Position numbers and translations under genes: made by a program. Source: JBAXPV01 sp037132075 (GTDB taxonomy: Bacteria; Bacteroidota; Bacteroidia; Bacteroidales; CAIXZF01). From it: a stretch of 64,000 nt of DNA. The DNA lies in NCBI GenBank assembly GCA_037132075.1, contig JBAXPV010000011.1, forward strand, positions 1 through 64,000, written 5' to 3'. This document shows, piece after piece, positions 53,852 to 61,516 of the stretch; the stretch's first letter is position 1; each line of letters starts with the position of its first letter. The notes under the pieces are model-generated. The model worked only from the letters and a program-made list of their open reading frames with translations. It ran no database searches and was not told the DNA's origin.

Positions 53852-54424
53852 CTAAGTATCAGAAAGCCAGTTTTTCATGAGTTTTTTCCCGGAAGGAGTC
53901 AGGTGGGATTCAGGATGAAATTGTATACCGCACAACTTGTATTCCCGATGCCGGATTGCCATGATCACATCTTCGGAGGAAAGTGCAGTAACTGAAAGGC
54001 ATCCTGGTAGCGATGCTTCATCAACAGCCCAGGAATGATATAAGCCAGCCTCGAAGTTTAAAGAAAGGTTTTTAAAAATAGGTTCTTGCGGTGCAGTCAC
54101 CACAATTTCTGTTGTCAGACCATGGCAAACGCTGTTTAGTTGATATAAGCTACCGCCAAAAGCTTCTGCAATAGCTTGATGACCGAGACAAACCCCAAGG
54201 ATTTTTTTTGTTGAGGCATATTGCCTGATCAAAGGAAGTGTAATGCCTGATTCAGAAGGTAAGCCAGGGCCAGGAGAAAGGATGATACTTTCAAATTGAT
54301 CAATAAAGTCCAAGTCAATTTCATCATTTTTCTTCACCAAAAAGTCAGTGAATTGGCATTGCCTCAGCAATTCTACCAGGTTCCAGGTAAAGGAATCGTA
54401 ATTATCGAGGAGCAACAAACTCAC
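53852..54424 (-). CDS. pabA: Aminodeoxychorismate synthase glutamine amidotransferase subunit (PabA/TrpG-type)
   Basis: 190 aa class I amidotransferase. 'LLLLDNYDSFTWNLVE' at the N-terminus, oxyanion region 'ILSPGPGLPSESG', nucleophile Cys in 'LGVCLGHQAIAEAFGG', and the His/Glu pair in 'GIQFHPES'. GTG start at 54424. It supplies ammonia to PabB, encoded divergently 31 bp away. TrpG could not be excluded from the sequence alone; the pabB and pabC neighbours decide. Confidence 0.9.
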   Translation of the reverse strand: MSLLLLDNYDSFTWNLVELLRQCQFTDFLVKKNDEIDLDFIDQFESIILSPGPGLPSESGITLPLIRQYASTKKILGVCLGHQAIAEAFGGSLYQLNSVCHGLTTEIVVTAPQEPIFKNLSLNFEAGLYHSWAVDEASLPGCLSVTALSSEDVIMAIRHREYKLCGIQFHPESHLTPSGKKLMKNWLSDT

Positions 54425-54455
54425 CTTTAAATGCTTTTTGATTTACTTTGCAGAA

Positions 54456-55445
54456 ATGTCGGGCACAATGATAGCTAAAAATCAGGAGATCTTTCAGGTG
54501 ATGAATGAAATGGGCAGCAAACGCGAGCCTTTTATTTTTATCATCGATTTTAATTGTGAACGGCCTGAAGTGATCCCTCTGGATGTTGCAGCAGAAAATG
54601 GCATTTACTTTCACATTGGGACGTATAGGAATAAGCCCCAGCCTAAAGAGGAACGAAAAGTTTTACATTTCCGGAAGAATTCCATAGACTTTACATTTTA
54701 TGAGCAAGCCTATGAGAAAGTATTGCATTATATAAATCGGGGAGATACCTATTTGCTTAACCTGACTTTTCCTACAGAAATTGACTGCAATTACAATCTG
54801 GAAGAAATATTTGATTATACGCATGCAAAATATAAGCTGCTGTATAAAGATGAATTTGTGATTTTCTCACCGGAGACTTTTGTAAGGATCGACAATGGCT
54901 GCATTTATTCTTATCCGATGAAAGGTACTATTGACGCTGGAATTGTTGATGCAAGAGCCATAATTTTTGGTGATCCAAAGGAAACCGCGGAGCATAATAC
55001 GATTGTGGATCTTATTCGTAATGACCTTTCTAGGATCTCTCAAAACGTCAGGGTGACCAAATTCAGGTATCTCGAAGAGATAAGAACGAATTTTAAGACG
55101 TTACTCCAGCTTAGTTCTGAAATCAGGGGAGAATTACCACTGAATTATCACGAGCATTTGGGAGATATTCTCCAGGCTCTTTTGCCTGCAGGGTCGATAA
55201 GCGGGGCCCCTAAAAAGAAAACAGTTGAAATTATTCATGAAGTTGAAAACTATAAACGTGGTTTTTACACAGGAGTATGTGGAATTTTTGACGGAAATAA
55301 ACTCGATTCTGGGGTAATGATTCGTTATATTGAGAATACTGATAAAGGAATGGTATTTAAAAGCGGTGGCGGCATCACATTTTTAAGCGAGGCGCCAATG
55401 GAATTTCAGGAACTTATTGATAAAGTCTATGTGCCGATTGTTTGA
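54456..55445 (+). CDS. pabB: Aminodeoxychorismate synthase component I
   Basis: About 329 aa from the ATG at 54456; an in-frame TTG at 54438 and an ATG at 54468 are alternatives. Chorismate-binding motifs: 'INRGDTYLLNLTFPTEID', 'FSPETFVRI', 'YPMKGTIDAG', 'EHNTIVDLIRNDLSRIS' and 'LLPAGSISGAPKKKTVEII'. It is shorter than E. coli PabB (453 aa), lacking most of the N-terminal domain, as in other Bacteroidota. With PabA it makes 4-amino-4-deoxychorismate for folate. The pabC gene overlaps its end. Confidence 0.9.
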   Translation: MSGTMIAKNQEIFQVMNEMGSKREPFIFIIDFNCERPEVIPLDVAAENGIYFHIGTYRNKPQPKEERKVLHFRKNSIDFTFYEQAYEKVLHYINRGDTYLLNLTFPTEIDCNYNLEEIFDYTHAKYKLLYKDEFVIFSPETFVRIDNGCIYSYPMKGTIDAGIVDARAIIFGDPKETAEHNTIVDLIRNDLSRISQNVRVTKFRYLEEIRTNFKTLLQLSSEIRGELPLNYHEHLGDILQALLPAGSISGAPKKKTVEIIHEVENYKRGFYTGVCGIFDGNKLDSGVMIRYIENTDKGMVFKSGGGITFLSEAPMEFQELIDKVYVPIV

Positions 55446-56022
55446 AAGTATCAGGATTGAGAATGGGATTATGCAGCATCGGGCTTTGCATGAAATGCGA
55501 ATGAATGACTCGAGAAGCCTGCTGTTCGGAAAAACGAAACATCTTACATTGAAAGACATTTCAATCCCTCACGAGTTTTTAAATGGGGTCTTTAAATGTC
55601 GTGTGGTATATCAGGATGAGATTGAAACTGTTGAATTTCTGCCTTATGAGATAAGGGCCATCAGTACTGTTGCACTTGTCGAAGCCAATTCAATTCTTTA
55701 CAATCATAAGTATCTCGACCGAAGTCAATTTGATGAAATCCGGAAGCAGCGACCAGAATGTGATGAGCTGATCATTGTGAAAGATGGATATTTGACGGAC
55801 TCTACCTACTCAAACATAGCTTTTTTTGACGGCGTAAATTGGTTCACCCCTTCGAATCCATTGTTAAAAGGCGTTAGAAGACAATCACTGCTTAATAGTA
55901 AAGAAATCACTGAGATGTTAATCCCTTCTACGGGTCTTAATAAATACATCACCCTCAGCTTTATCAATGCCATGATGGATTTGGGTGACGTGGTTTTAAA
56001 TATTCAGGACGCTATAAAGTAA
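55429..56022 (+). CDS. pabC: Class IV aminotransferase, probable aminodeoxychorismate lyase
   Basis: 197 aa from the ATG at 55429, overlapping the pabB end by 17 bp. 'RLFESIRIENGIMQHRALHEMRMNDSR' at the N-terminus, the Schiff-base Lys in 'HKYLDRSQ', and 'DELIIVKDGYLTDSTYSNIAFFDGVNWFTPSNPLLKGVRRQ' (PLP contacts) are class IV features. It is shorter than typical PabC (about 270 aa) but matches the compact Bacteroidota form. It releases pyruvate to form p-aminobenzoate, completing the pab set. Confidence 0.87.
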   Translation: MCRLFESIRIENGIMQHRALHEMRMNDSRSLLFGKTKHLTLKDISIPHEFLNGVFKCRVVYQDEIETVEFLPYEIRAISTVALVEANSILYNHKYLDRSQFDEIRKQRPECDELIIVKDGYLTDSTYSNIAFFDGVNWFTPSNPLLKGVRRQSLLNSKEITEMLIPSTGLNKYITLSFINAMMDLGDVVLNIQDAIK

Positions 56023-56060
56023 CACAGCCCTCAGCCTAACAGCCCTCAGCCTATAAAAAA

Positions 56061-56095
56061 AGAAAGCCATCGGGTGTGACGGCTTTCTATATTTT
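56061..56095 (+). terminator. Intrinsic terminator after pabC
   Basis: AGAAAGCC (56061-56068) pairs with GGCTTTCT (56081-56088) around a 12-base loop, followed by ATATTTTA. It lies about 40 bp after the pabC stop in a 359-bp gap (56023-56381) that holds no gene but two repeat copies. Confidence 0.65.
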
Positions 56096-56144
56096 AGGAG
56101 GATAAACCATGGAAAGGCAATTTCTCCCTACAATTATATATACG

Positions 56145-56171
56145 GAAAAACAGGGGTGCAGTGGAAAGATT
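56145..56171. repeat. Short dispersed intergenic repeat, copy 2
   Basis: Twenty-seven bases matching copy 1 at 49801-49828 except for one deleted T after CAGGGGTG. Both lie outside genes and are followed by A/T-rich DNA. A looser match (CCAGTGGAAA) lies at 44180-44189. Confidence 0.55.
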
Positions 56172-56245
56172 TTTTCAATTATTTTTCAATTATTTTTCAA
56201 ATAGCAGAATGTCAGGATAATAGACTTTTGCTGTTTTGGGCACTT

Positions 56246-56270
56246 CGTCCTTCGACTACGCAGAGGATGT
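56246..56270. repeat. Diverged copy of the dnaE-embedded repeat unit
   Basis: TCCTTCGACTACGC followed by AGGATGTC is a variant of the reverse complement of the central unit found inside dnaE (39811-39835). Confidence 0.5.
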
Positions 56271-56381
56271 CTTCAGCTTCCATACGACTCACGCCACTGA
56301 TGGCACTGACTCTAGTCTTGTTAATAACTTAATCTGCAAAAACCAACGAGCGCCGGATCAATAATCTGTATTTTTGGCGAT

Positions 56382-57914
56382 ATGGAAGAACAAGTAAAAA
56401 AGACCTGGCAGGGCTTTAAAAAACAGCCGTATGGTGTTGATTTGCACAGCAATGCCCCAATTTCTGATCTGGGGAAATTGCCACCACAAGCGGTGGATGT
56501 GGAAGAAGCCGTGCTTGGTGCATTGATGCTGGAACAAGATGCTTTAACGAAAGTTATTGACATTTTAAAGCCGGAAATATTTTACAAAGATGCTCATCGT
56601 GTTATCTTTACAGCGATCCAATCACTCTTTAGAAAATCAGAACCAGTCGATATTCTTACAGTCACGAATATTTTAAAGAATTCGGGAGAACTCGATATTG
56701 TAGGTGGATCATATTATATCAGCCAACTTACGTCGCGGGTAGGTTCCGCTGCTAATATTGAATACCATTCCAGAATTCTTCACCAGAAATACATCCAAAG
56801 GGAATTGATTCGTATTTCCTCAGGAATCATTAAAGATGCCTATGAAGATAGCATGGATGTCCTTGATATGCTCGATATGGCTGAATCAGAGCTTTATAAG
56901 GTTTCTGACAACAACTTCCGTCGCGATTACAATAGTATGGAAGAACTTATTAAGGAAGCGATTGCCGAAATCGAGAAAGCGAAGGAGCATAAAGGCAGTG
57001 TTCGTGGTGTCCCGACCGGTTTTGCAGAGTTAGACCGGATCACTGCTGGCTGGCAGAAATCAGACTTTGTCGTTATTGCTGCTCGCCCGGGTATGGGAAA
57101 AACTGCTTTCGTGCTATCTATGGCACGTAATGTCGCTGTAGATTTTAAAAAACCTGTTGCCGTATTTTCTTTGGAAATGTCAGCCATTCAGTTGGTTACT
57201 CGTCTTATTTCCGCAGAGTCCCTGCTATCAGCTGACAAACTGAAGAAAGGCAATCTTGAGAATTATGAATGGGAACAGTTAAATTCCAAGATCACGGATC
57301 TCGTTGAAGCAAAGTTATTTATTGATGATACTCCTGCACTTTCTATGTTCGAACTTCGGTCAAAATGTCGACGTTTGCACGCTCAGCATGGTATTGAATT
57401 GGTGATTGTTGATTACATCCAGCTTATGCGACCAAGTCAGGATACCCGCGGCAACCGTGAACAGGAGATCAGCAGTATCTCCCGTTCCTTAAAAGCGCTT
57501 GCCAAGGAGCTCAACATTCCTGTTATTGCACTTTCCCAGTTGAACCGTTCTGTGGAAACCCGCTCAACAGGGGCTAAAAGACCTCAGCTGTCTGACCTTA
57601 GAGAATCAGGTGCAATCGAGCAGGATGCCGATATGGTCATCTTTATTTATCGTCCTGAATACTATAAAATTGAACAGGATGAGGATGGCAATCCTACTAA
57701 GGGAATTGCGGAGATCATTATTGCCAAGCATAGATCCGGGCCAATTGATGATGTTAAATTGAAGTTTATCGATAAATATGCTCGTTTTACCAATCTCGAG
57801 GAAGATTACGAAGTAATGGGTGGCACGATGAATCCCAATTCGAATTTCGAGGGCAATCCCAATCGAACGATTCCATCGCGGATGAATGATGATGAGGAGG
57901 AGATTCCTTTCTAA
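56382..57914 (+). CDS. dnaB: Replicative DNA helicase DnaB
   Basis: 510 aa. N-terminal domain ('LPPQAVDVEEAVLGALMLEQDAL', residues 32-135), linker helix, then the RecA-like motor: 'GVPTGFAELDRITAGWQKSDFVVIAARPGMGKTAF' (Walker A), 'FSLEMSAIQLVTRLISAE', Walker B 'LVIVDYIQLMRP', 'ALSQLNRSVETR' and the arginine-finger region 'SDLRESGAIEQDADMVIFIYRPEYY'. The acidic C-terminus ends 'DDEEEIPF'. It unwinds DNA at the replication fork. A TAnnTTTG match (56368-56375) lies only six bases before the ATG; if used, the mRNA would be nearly leaderless. No intein. Confidence 0.97.
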   Translation: MEEQVKKTWQGFKKQPYGVDLHSNAPISDLGKLPPQAVDVEEAVLGALMLEQDALTKVIDILKPEIFYKDAHRVIFTAIQSLFRKSEPVDILTVTNILKNSGELDIVGGSYYISQLTSRVGSAANIEYHSRILHQKYIQRELIRISSGIIKDAYEDSMDVLDMLDMAESELYKVSDNNFRRDYNSMEELIKEAIAEIEKAKEHKGSVRGVPTGFAELDRITAGWQKSDFVVIAARPGMGKTAFVLSMARNVAVDFKKPVAVFSLEMSAIQLVTRLISAESLLSADKLKKGNLENYEWEQLNSKITDLVEAKLFIDDTPALSMFELRSKCRRLHAQHGIELVIVDYIQLMRPSQDTRGNREQEISSISRSLKALAKELNIPVIALSQLNRSVETRSTGAKRPQLSDLRESGAIEQDADMVIFIYRPEYYKIEQDEDGNPTKGIAEIIIAKHRSGPIDDVKLKFIDKYARFTNLEEDYEVMGGTMNPNSNFEGNPNRTIPSRMNDDEEEIPF

Positions 57915-58017
57915 TATACCAATTTACCAATTGTCCCTGGAAGCTGGCTGATCCGCGAGCAGATGCCTCATTTTTATCCTTTATTCTTCATCCTTTAAAT
58001 GGTATATTGGTATATTG
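57913..58017. repeat. Inverted AT-rich repeat downstream of dnaB
   Basis: ATATACCAAT-type sequence just after the dnaB stop and ATTGGTATAT-type sequence at about 58003-58016 are complementary and could fold across about 70 bp. They may act as a weak terminator or be an intergenic repeat. Confidence 0.35.
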
Positions 58018-58047
58018 ATACATTTATAAGTTTTGACAGTATCTTTG
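58014..58047 (+). promoter_or_regulatory. Candidate promoter of the 58068 gene
   Basis: ATTG (58014-58017), 22 bases, TATCTTTG (58040-58047). The predicted start is about 58054 and the ATG is at 58068. Confidence 0.55.
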
Positions 58048-58067
58048 CCACTTCGTTTTAAATTTAC

Positions 58068-59327
58068 ATGAAAAAAATATTTTTCTTCTTTATTATATTC
58101 CTTCTCAGCGCAAGAGTTTTCGGAGCCTTTGTTCTCATTCCCATGGATGAGACCCAAAAAAACCACTTAAAGGCATACGGTGTAGTCTATTGGGTGTTGA
58201 AGAACAAGGTAACTGTAAACTGGTTACTTAATTACCGCGGCGGCAGTTTCATGATCAAATATGCCAAAGAGATTGAAAATGAGTGTGTTGTTCGTGGCGT
58301 GAGCCTACAGGTTATTGCAGATGCGCAAAGTACAGCGATCCTTGCTGAAATCTCAGACCCTGCCACCAATATGGATGTGATGGAGCTGACCAAGGTTCCA
58401 CGTATTGCAGTTTACTCCCCACCCAATAAGTTGCCATGGGATGATGCAGTGACACTAGCGCTAACCTATGCTGAAATTCCTTATGATAAAATTTATGATG
58501 AAGAGGTTTTGGCCAATATCTTGCCAACCTATGATTGGTTACATCTTCATCATGAGGATTTTACCGGTCAGTATGGAAAGTTTTGGGCCAGTTATCATAC
58601 CGCCCCATGGTATATTGAGGATGTTAAAACTTCTGAGGACATTGCTCATAAACTTGGATATGGAAAAGTGTCCAAAATGAAATTGGCAGTTGCTTTGAAA
58701 ATCAGGGAGTTTGTCGCCGGTGGAGGATATATGTTTGCGATGTGTTCAGCGCCAGATAGTTTCGATGTAGCACTTGCTGCGGAGGGAACTGACATCTGCG
58801 ACCAGGTTTTCGATGGAGACCCAATGGATCCCAATGCTCAGGCTAAACTGGATTTCTCGCAATGCCTGGCGTTTACGAATTTTAAAATCGTGACCAACCT
58901 CTACGAATATGAGATTTCATCCATCGACATCAATCCACTGAACCGTAAAGTCAACAAGAATACCGACCTCTTTACTTTGTTTGAGTTTTCCGCAAAGTGG
59001 GACCCGGTGCCCACGATGCTAACCCAGGATCATACCCGTATCATCAAAGGTTTTATGGGACAGACTACGGCTTTTAATAAAAATGTGATCAAATCGAATG
59101 TGCTCATCATGGGTGAGAATAAATCTTTGGGTGAGGCCAGGTATATCCATGGTGAATTTGGGAAAGGAACTTTTACTTTTTTTGGAGGACACGATCCTGA
59201 AGATTACAATCATTTTATCGGGGATCCGGTAACTGATTTGAGTTTACATCCCAATTCACCAGGCTATCGGCTTATTCTAAATAACGTCCTCTTTCCTGCA
59301 GCCAAGAAAAAGAAACAAAAGACCTAA
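58068..59327 (+). CDS. Conserved exported protein of Bacteroidota, often labelled 'asparagine synthetase B'
   Basis: 419 aa. Signal peptide at 1-19 ('MKKIFFFFIIFLLSARVFG'). The mature part is dominated by conserved blocks: 'LIPMDETQKNHLKAYGVVYWVL', 'NWLLNYRGGSF', 'PWDDAVTLALTYAEIPYDKIYDEEVL', 'YDWLHLHHEDFTGQYGKFW', 'GGYMFAMCSAPDSFD', 'GEARYIHGEFGKGTFTFFGGHDPEDY' and the end 'RLILNNVLFPAAKKKKQKT'. The order, with a GGY..AMCSA turn and a late GGHDPEDY, suggests a glutamine-amidotransferase-like fold, but no AsnB motifs (N-terminal Cys, SGGLDS loop) are present. Function is unknown; the asparagine-synthetase name appears unsupported. It converges with folA, whose stop overlaps its end by 4 bp. 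Confidence 0.75.
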   Translation: MKKIFFFFIIFLLSARVFGAFVLIPMDETQKNHLKAYGVVYWVLKNKVTVNWLLNYRGGSFMIKYAKEIENECVVRGVSLQVIADAQSTAILAEISDPATNMDVMELTKVPRIAVYSPPNKLPWDDAVTLALTYAEIPYDKIYDEEVLANILPTYDWLHLHHEDFTGQYGKFWASYHTAPWYIEDVKTSEDIAHKLGYGKVSKMKLAVALKIREFVAGGGYMFAMCSAPDSFDVALAAEGTDICDQVFDGDPMDPNAQAKLDFSQCLAFTNFKIVTNLYEYEISSIDINPLNRKVNKNTDLFTLFEFSAKWDPVPTMLTQDHTRIIKGFMGQTTAFNKNVIKSNVLIMGENKSLGEARYIHGEFGKGTFTFFGGHDPEDYNHFIGDPVTDLSLHPNSPGYRLILNNVLFPAAKKKKQKT

Positions 59328-59824
59328 TAAGTCTTCCTAATATAAGTAAGGTATGAATAAGAAAAGCCGATCGTTTCGTCGAAGGGCATTTCTTCTTTTT
59401 CAACGCATCGCCAATCTCTCAGGTTGATTTCCGGAAAAAAGACATCTCCATCAAATGCCTGGTCTATTAGGGTAAGATACAGTTTATCAGCCATTGGCAG
59501 AAACTGTTTGTAAACAGAACCACCACCCATTACAAAGTTCTCAAGATCCGGATCCAGGTTTTTTAGTGCATCTTCAATAGAATACACAGTAAGGCAGCCT
59601 TCTATCTCTTCATTAGGGTCATCGGTAATGACCATATTAACTCGCTTTGGTAAAGGACGTATCGGTAAGGATTCATAGGTCTTTTTTCCCATGATGACGG
59701 TATGACCTGAGGTAAGGGCTTTAAACCGTTTCAGATCTTCAGGGATATGCCAAAGCAGCTGATTGTTTTTGCCGATGGCATTATTTTGGGCAATAGCTAC
59801 TATGATTGCGATGGTACCAGGCAT
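59324..59824 (-). CDS. folA: Dihydrofolate reductase
   Basis: 166 aa from the Met at 59824; an upstream frame from 59872 would overlap thyA and lacks support. 'IAIIVAIAQNNAIGKNNQLLWHIPEDLKRFKALTSGHTVIMGKKTYESLP' contains the Trp/Pro and Asp/Glu active-site region, and 'FVMGGGSVYKQFLPMADKLYLTLID' the NADPH-binding GG. It regenerates tetrahydrofolate from the dihydrofolate made by ThyA, encoded 11 bp upstream in the same operon. Confidence 0.95.
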   Translation of the reverse strand: MPGTIAIIVAIAQNNAIGKNNQLLWHIPEDLKRFKALTSGHTVIMGKKTYESLPIRPLPKRVNMVITDDPNEEIEGCLTVYSIEDALKNLDPDLENFVMGGGSVYKQFLPMADKLYLTLIDQAFDGDVFFPEINLRDWRCVEKEEMPFDETIGFSYSYLTYIRKTY

Positions 59825-59835
59825 GTGAATATATT

Positions 59836-60630
59836 TTAAACGGAGATCTCTCCTTTGATGTGAGGATGACAAAGGTAGTTCTCAAGACTAAAGTCTTCAT
59901 AAACAAAATCAAAAATTCCTGTTTTTTCTGGATTTAGGATCATTTGAGGCAGGGGATAAGGCTCGCGGCTCAATTGTAACTTCACCTGGTCGAGGTGGTT
60001 GCGGTATATGTGGGCATCGCCAAAGGTATGCACAAAGTCTCCTGGCTCAAGGTCAGTAGCTCTGGCAACCATCATCAAAAGGAGTGCATAAGAGGCAATG
60101 TTAAAAGGAACGCCCAGAAAGATGTCAGCAGAACGCTGGTACATCTGGCATGAAAGACGCCCCTTTGCGACATAGAACTGGAAGAGGAGGTGGCAGGGTG
60201 GGAGGGCCATATTGTCTAATTCTCCGACATTCCAGGCACTCACAATGTGTCTGCGTGAATCTGGATTGCTTTTTATAGAGTTGATTAGCTGGGTGATCTG
60301 GTCGATATGACGACCGTCTCGGCTTGGCCAGTTTCTCCATTGATAGCCATAAACAGGGCCAAGTTCTCCGTTCTCATCTGCCCATTCATTCCAAATCGTG
60401 ACTTTATTGTCTAGAAGGTAACGGATGTTGGTTTCTCCTTTCAGAAACCAAAGAAGTTCGTGAATGATTGATCTGAGATGAAGTTTTTTAGTCGTCATCA
60501 CCGGAAAACCCTCAGCCAGGTTAAAGCGCATTTGGTAGCCAAAAACACTTAAGGTGCCTGTCCCGGTTCGGTCTTCTTTCTCAACGCCATGATCCAGAAC
60601 ATGCTGTAATAAGTCAAGATATTGTTTCAT
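59836..60630 (-). CDS. thyA: Thymidylate synthase
   Basis: 264 aa, the same length as E. coli ThyA. '[38 protein letters not shown]', nucleophile Cys in '[12 protein letters not shown]', '[25 protein letters not shown]' and '[21 protein letters not shown]' are all present. It converts dUMP to dTMP with methylene-tetrahydrofolate. It forms an operon with folA. Confidence 0.97.
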   Translation of the reverse strand: MKQYLDLLQHVLDHGVEKEDRTGTGTLSVFGYQMRFNLAEGFPVMTTKKLHLRSIIHELLWFLKGETNIRYLLDNKVTIWNEWADENGELGPVYGYQWRNWPSRDGRHIDQITQLINSIKSNPDSRRHIVSAWNVGELDNMALPPCHLLFQFYVAKGRLSCQMYQRSADIFLGVPFNIASYALLLMMVARATDLEPGDFVHTFGDAHIYRNHLDQVKLQLSREPYPLPQMILNPEKTGIFDFVYEDFSLENYLCHPHIKGEISV

Positions 60631-60666
60631 TCTAAAATTTTCATGCTAAATACACGACCCGAGCCT

Positions 60667-61260
60667 CTATTTCTTCCTTTTCTGAATTTCGTCCCTGATC
60701 TGAGAGGCTTTTTCGTATTCTTCCTGTTCGACAGATTGTTGTAACATCACTTCCAGCTCACTCATTGTAAAGGTCCCCAGGTCGACTTCATTGGGAAGGA
60801 ATTCATTCTCAAGATCTTCTTCTGCTTCCGCGGCAGGGATCTGATCTTCGTCCTTAATGACTACACCCGCAGCAGAAAGTATGTTCTCATAGGTATAAAT
60901 CGGGCAATGAAACCGAAGTGCCAGTGCAACTGCATCTGAAGTTCGAGAGTCAATTTCGATTATTTTATCGCCATCATAACAGATTAACTGACTGTAAAAA
61001 ACCCCATCATTGAACCGATTGATAATTATTTCAGTGATGATAATGCCGAATTTCTCTGCAAAGCTTTTAAATAAATCATGAGTAAGCGGGCGGGTAGGTT
61101 TGATTTTTTCCAGTTCAATGGCAATCGCCTGGGCTTCAAATCCACCAATAACAATCGGCAAGCGACGAATCCCCTCCGTTTCTCCCAGGATAAGTGCATA
61201 AGCACCACTCTGTGATTGGCTGTAAGACATTCCTAGTATTTCGAGTTTGATCTTTTCCAT
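60667..61260 (-). CDS. Bifunctional nuclease family protein (DUF151) with C-terminal UVR motif
   Basis: 197 aa. Residues 1-130 are the BFN domain ('YALILGETEGIRRLPIVIGGFEAQAIAIELE', 'IDSRTSDAVALALRFHCPIYTYENIL'). After an acidic linker a UvrB/UvrC-type motif sits at about 160-195 ('ELEVMLQQSVEQEEYEKASQIRDEIQKRKK'). BFN proteins have reported RNase/DNase activity in plants and Mycobacterium. It lies 36 bp upstream of thyA on the same strand and may be co-transcribed. A minus-strand TACCTTTA (61317-61310), one mismatch to the -7 box, is a possible promoter. Confidence 0.9.
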   Translation of the reverse strand: MEKIKLEILGMSYSQSQSGAYALILGETEGIRRLPIVIGGFEAQAIAIELEKIKPTRPLTHDLFKSFAEKFGIIITEIIINRFNDGVFYSQLICYDGDKIIEIDSRTSDAVALALRFHCPIYTYENILSAAGVVIKDEDQIPAAEAEEDLENEFLPNEVDLGTFTMSELEVMLQQSVEQEEYEKASQIRDEIQKRKK

Positions 61261-61443
61261 CGGGGAAAACCCGGGATTGAATTAGTTATTACTGCTTTTT
61301 TCCAATGTATAAAGGTAGTAAAAATGCCAAAACTATTTGGTTTCTGCATATCTTTTTTATTTTCATTAAGGTTCACAAAATCAGTTATCTGCATATATGC
61401 TTCGTATGGAATCCAAAGATATTTAATAATTTAGCTTTATTAT

Positions 61444-61476
61444 TTTGTTGAATGTTCCTATAATTTTTCTAATTTG
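61444..61476 (+). promoter_or_regulatory. Candidate promoter of the pyrophosphatase gene
   Basis: TTTG (61444-61447) and TAATTTG (61470-61476), a -7 variant with one spacer base fewer, 22 bases apart. The leader would be about 35 bases. Confidence 0.4.
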
Positions 61477-61516
61477 CACGCATTAATTTAGAACTAATAA
61501 AAACAATTTACCAGGT

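Noticed and set aside
58068..59327. Asparagine synthetase B function
   Set aside because: Required catalytic motifs are missing and a signal peptide is present, so the name was not adopted.
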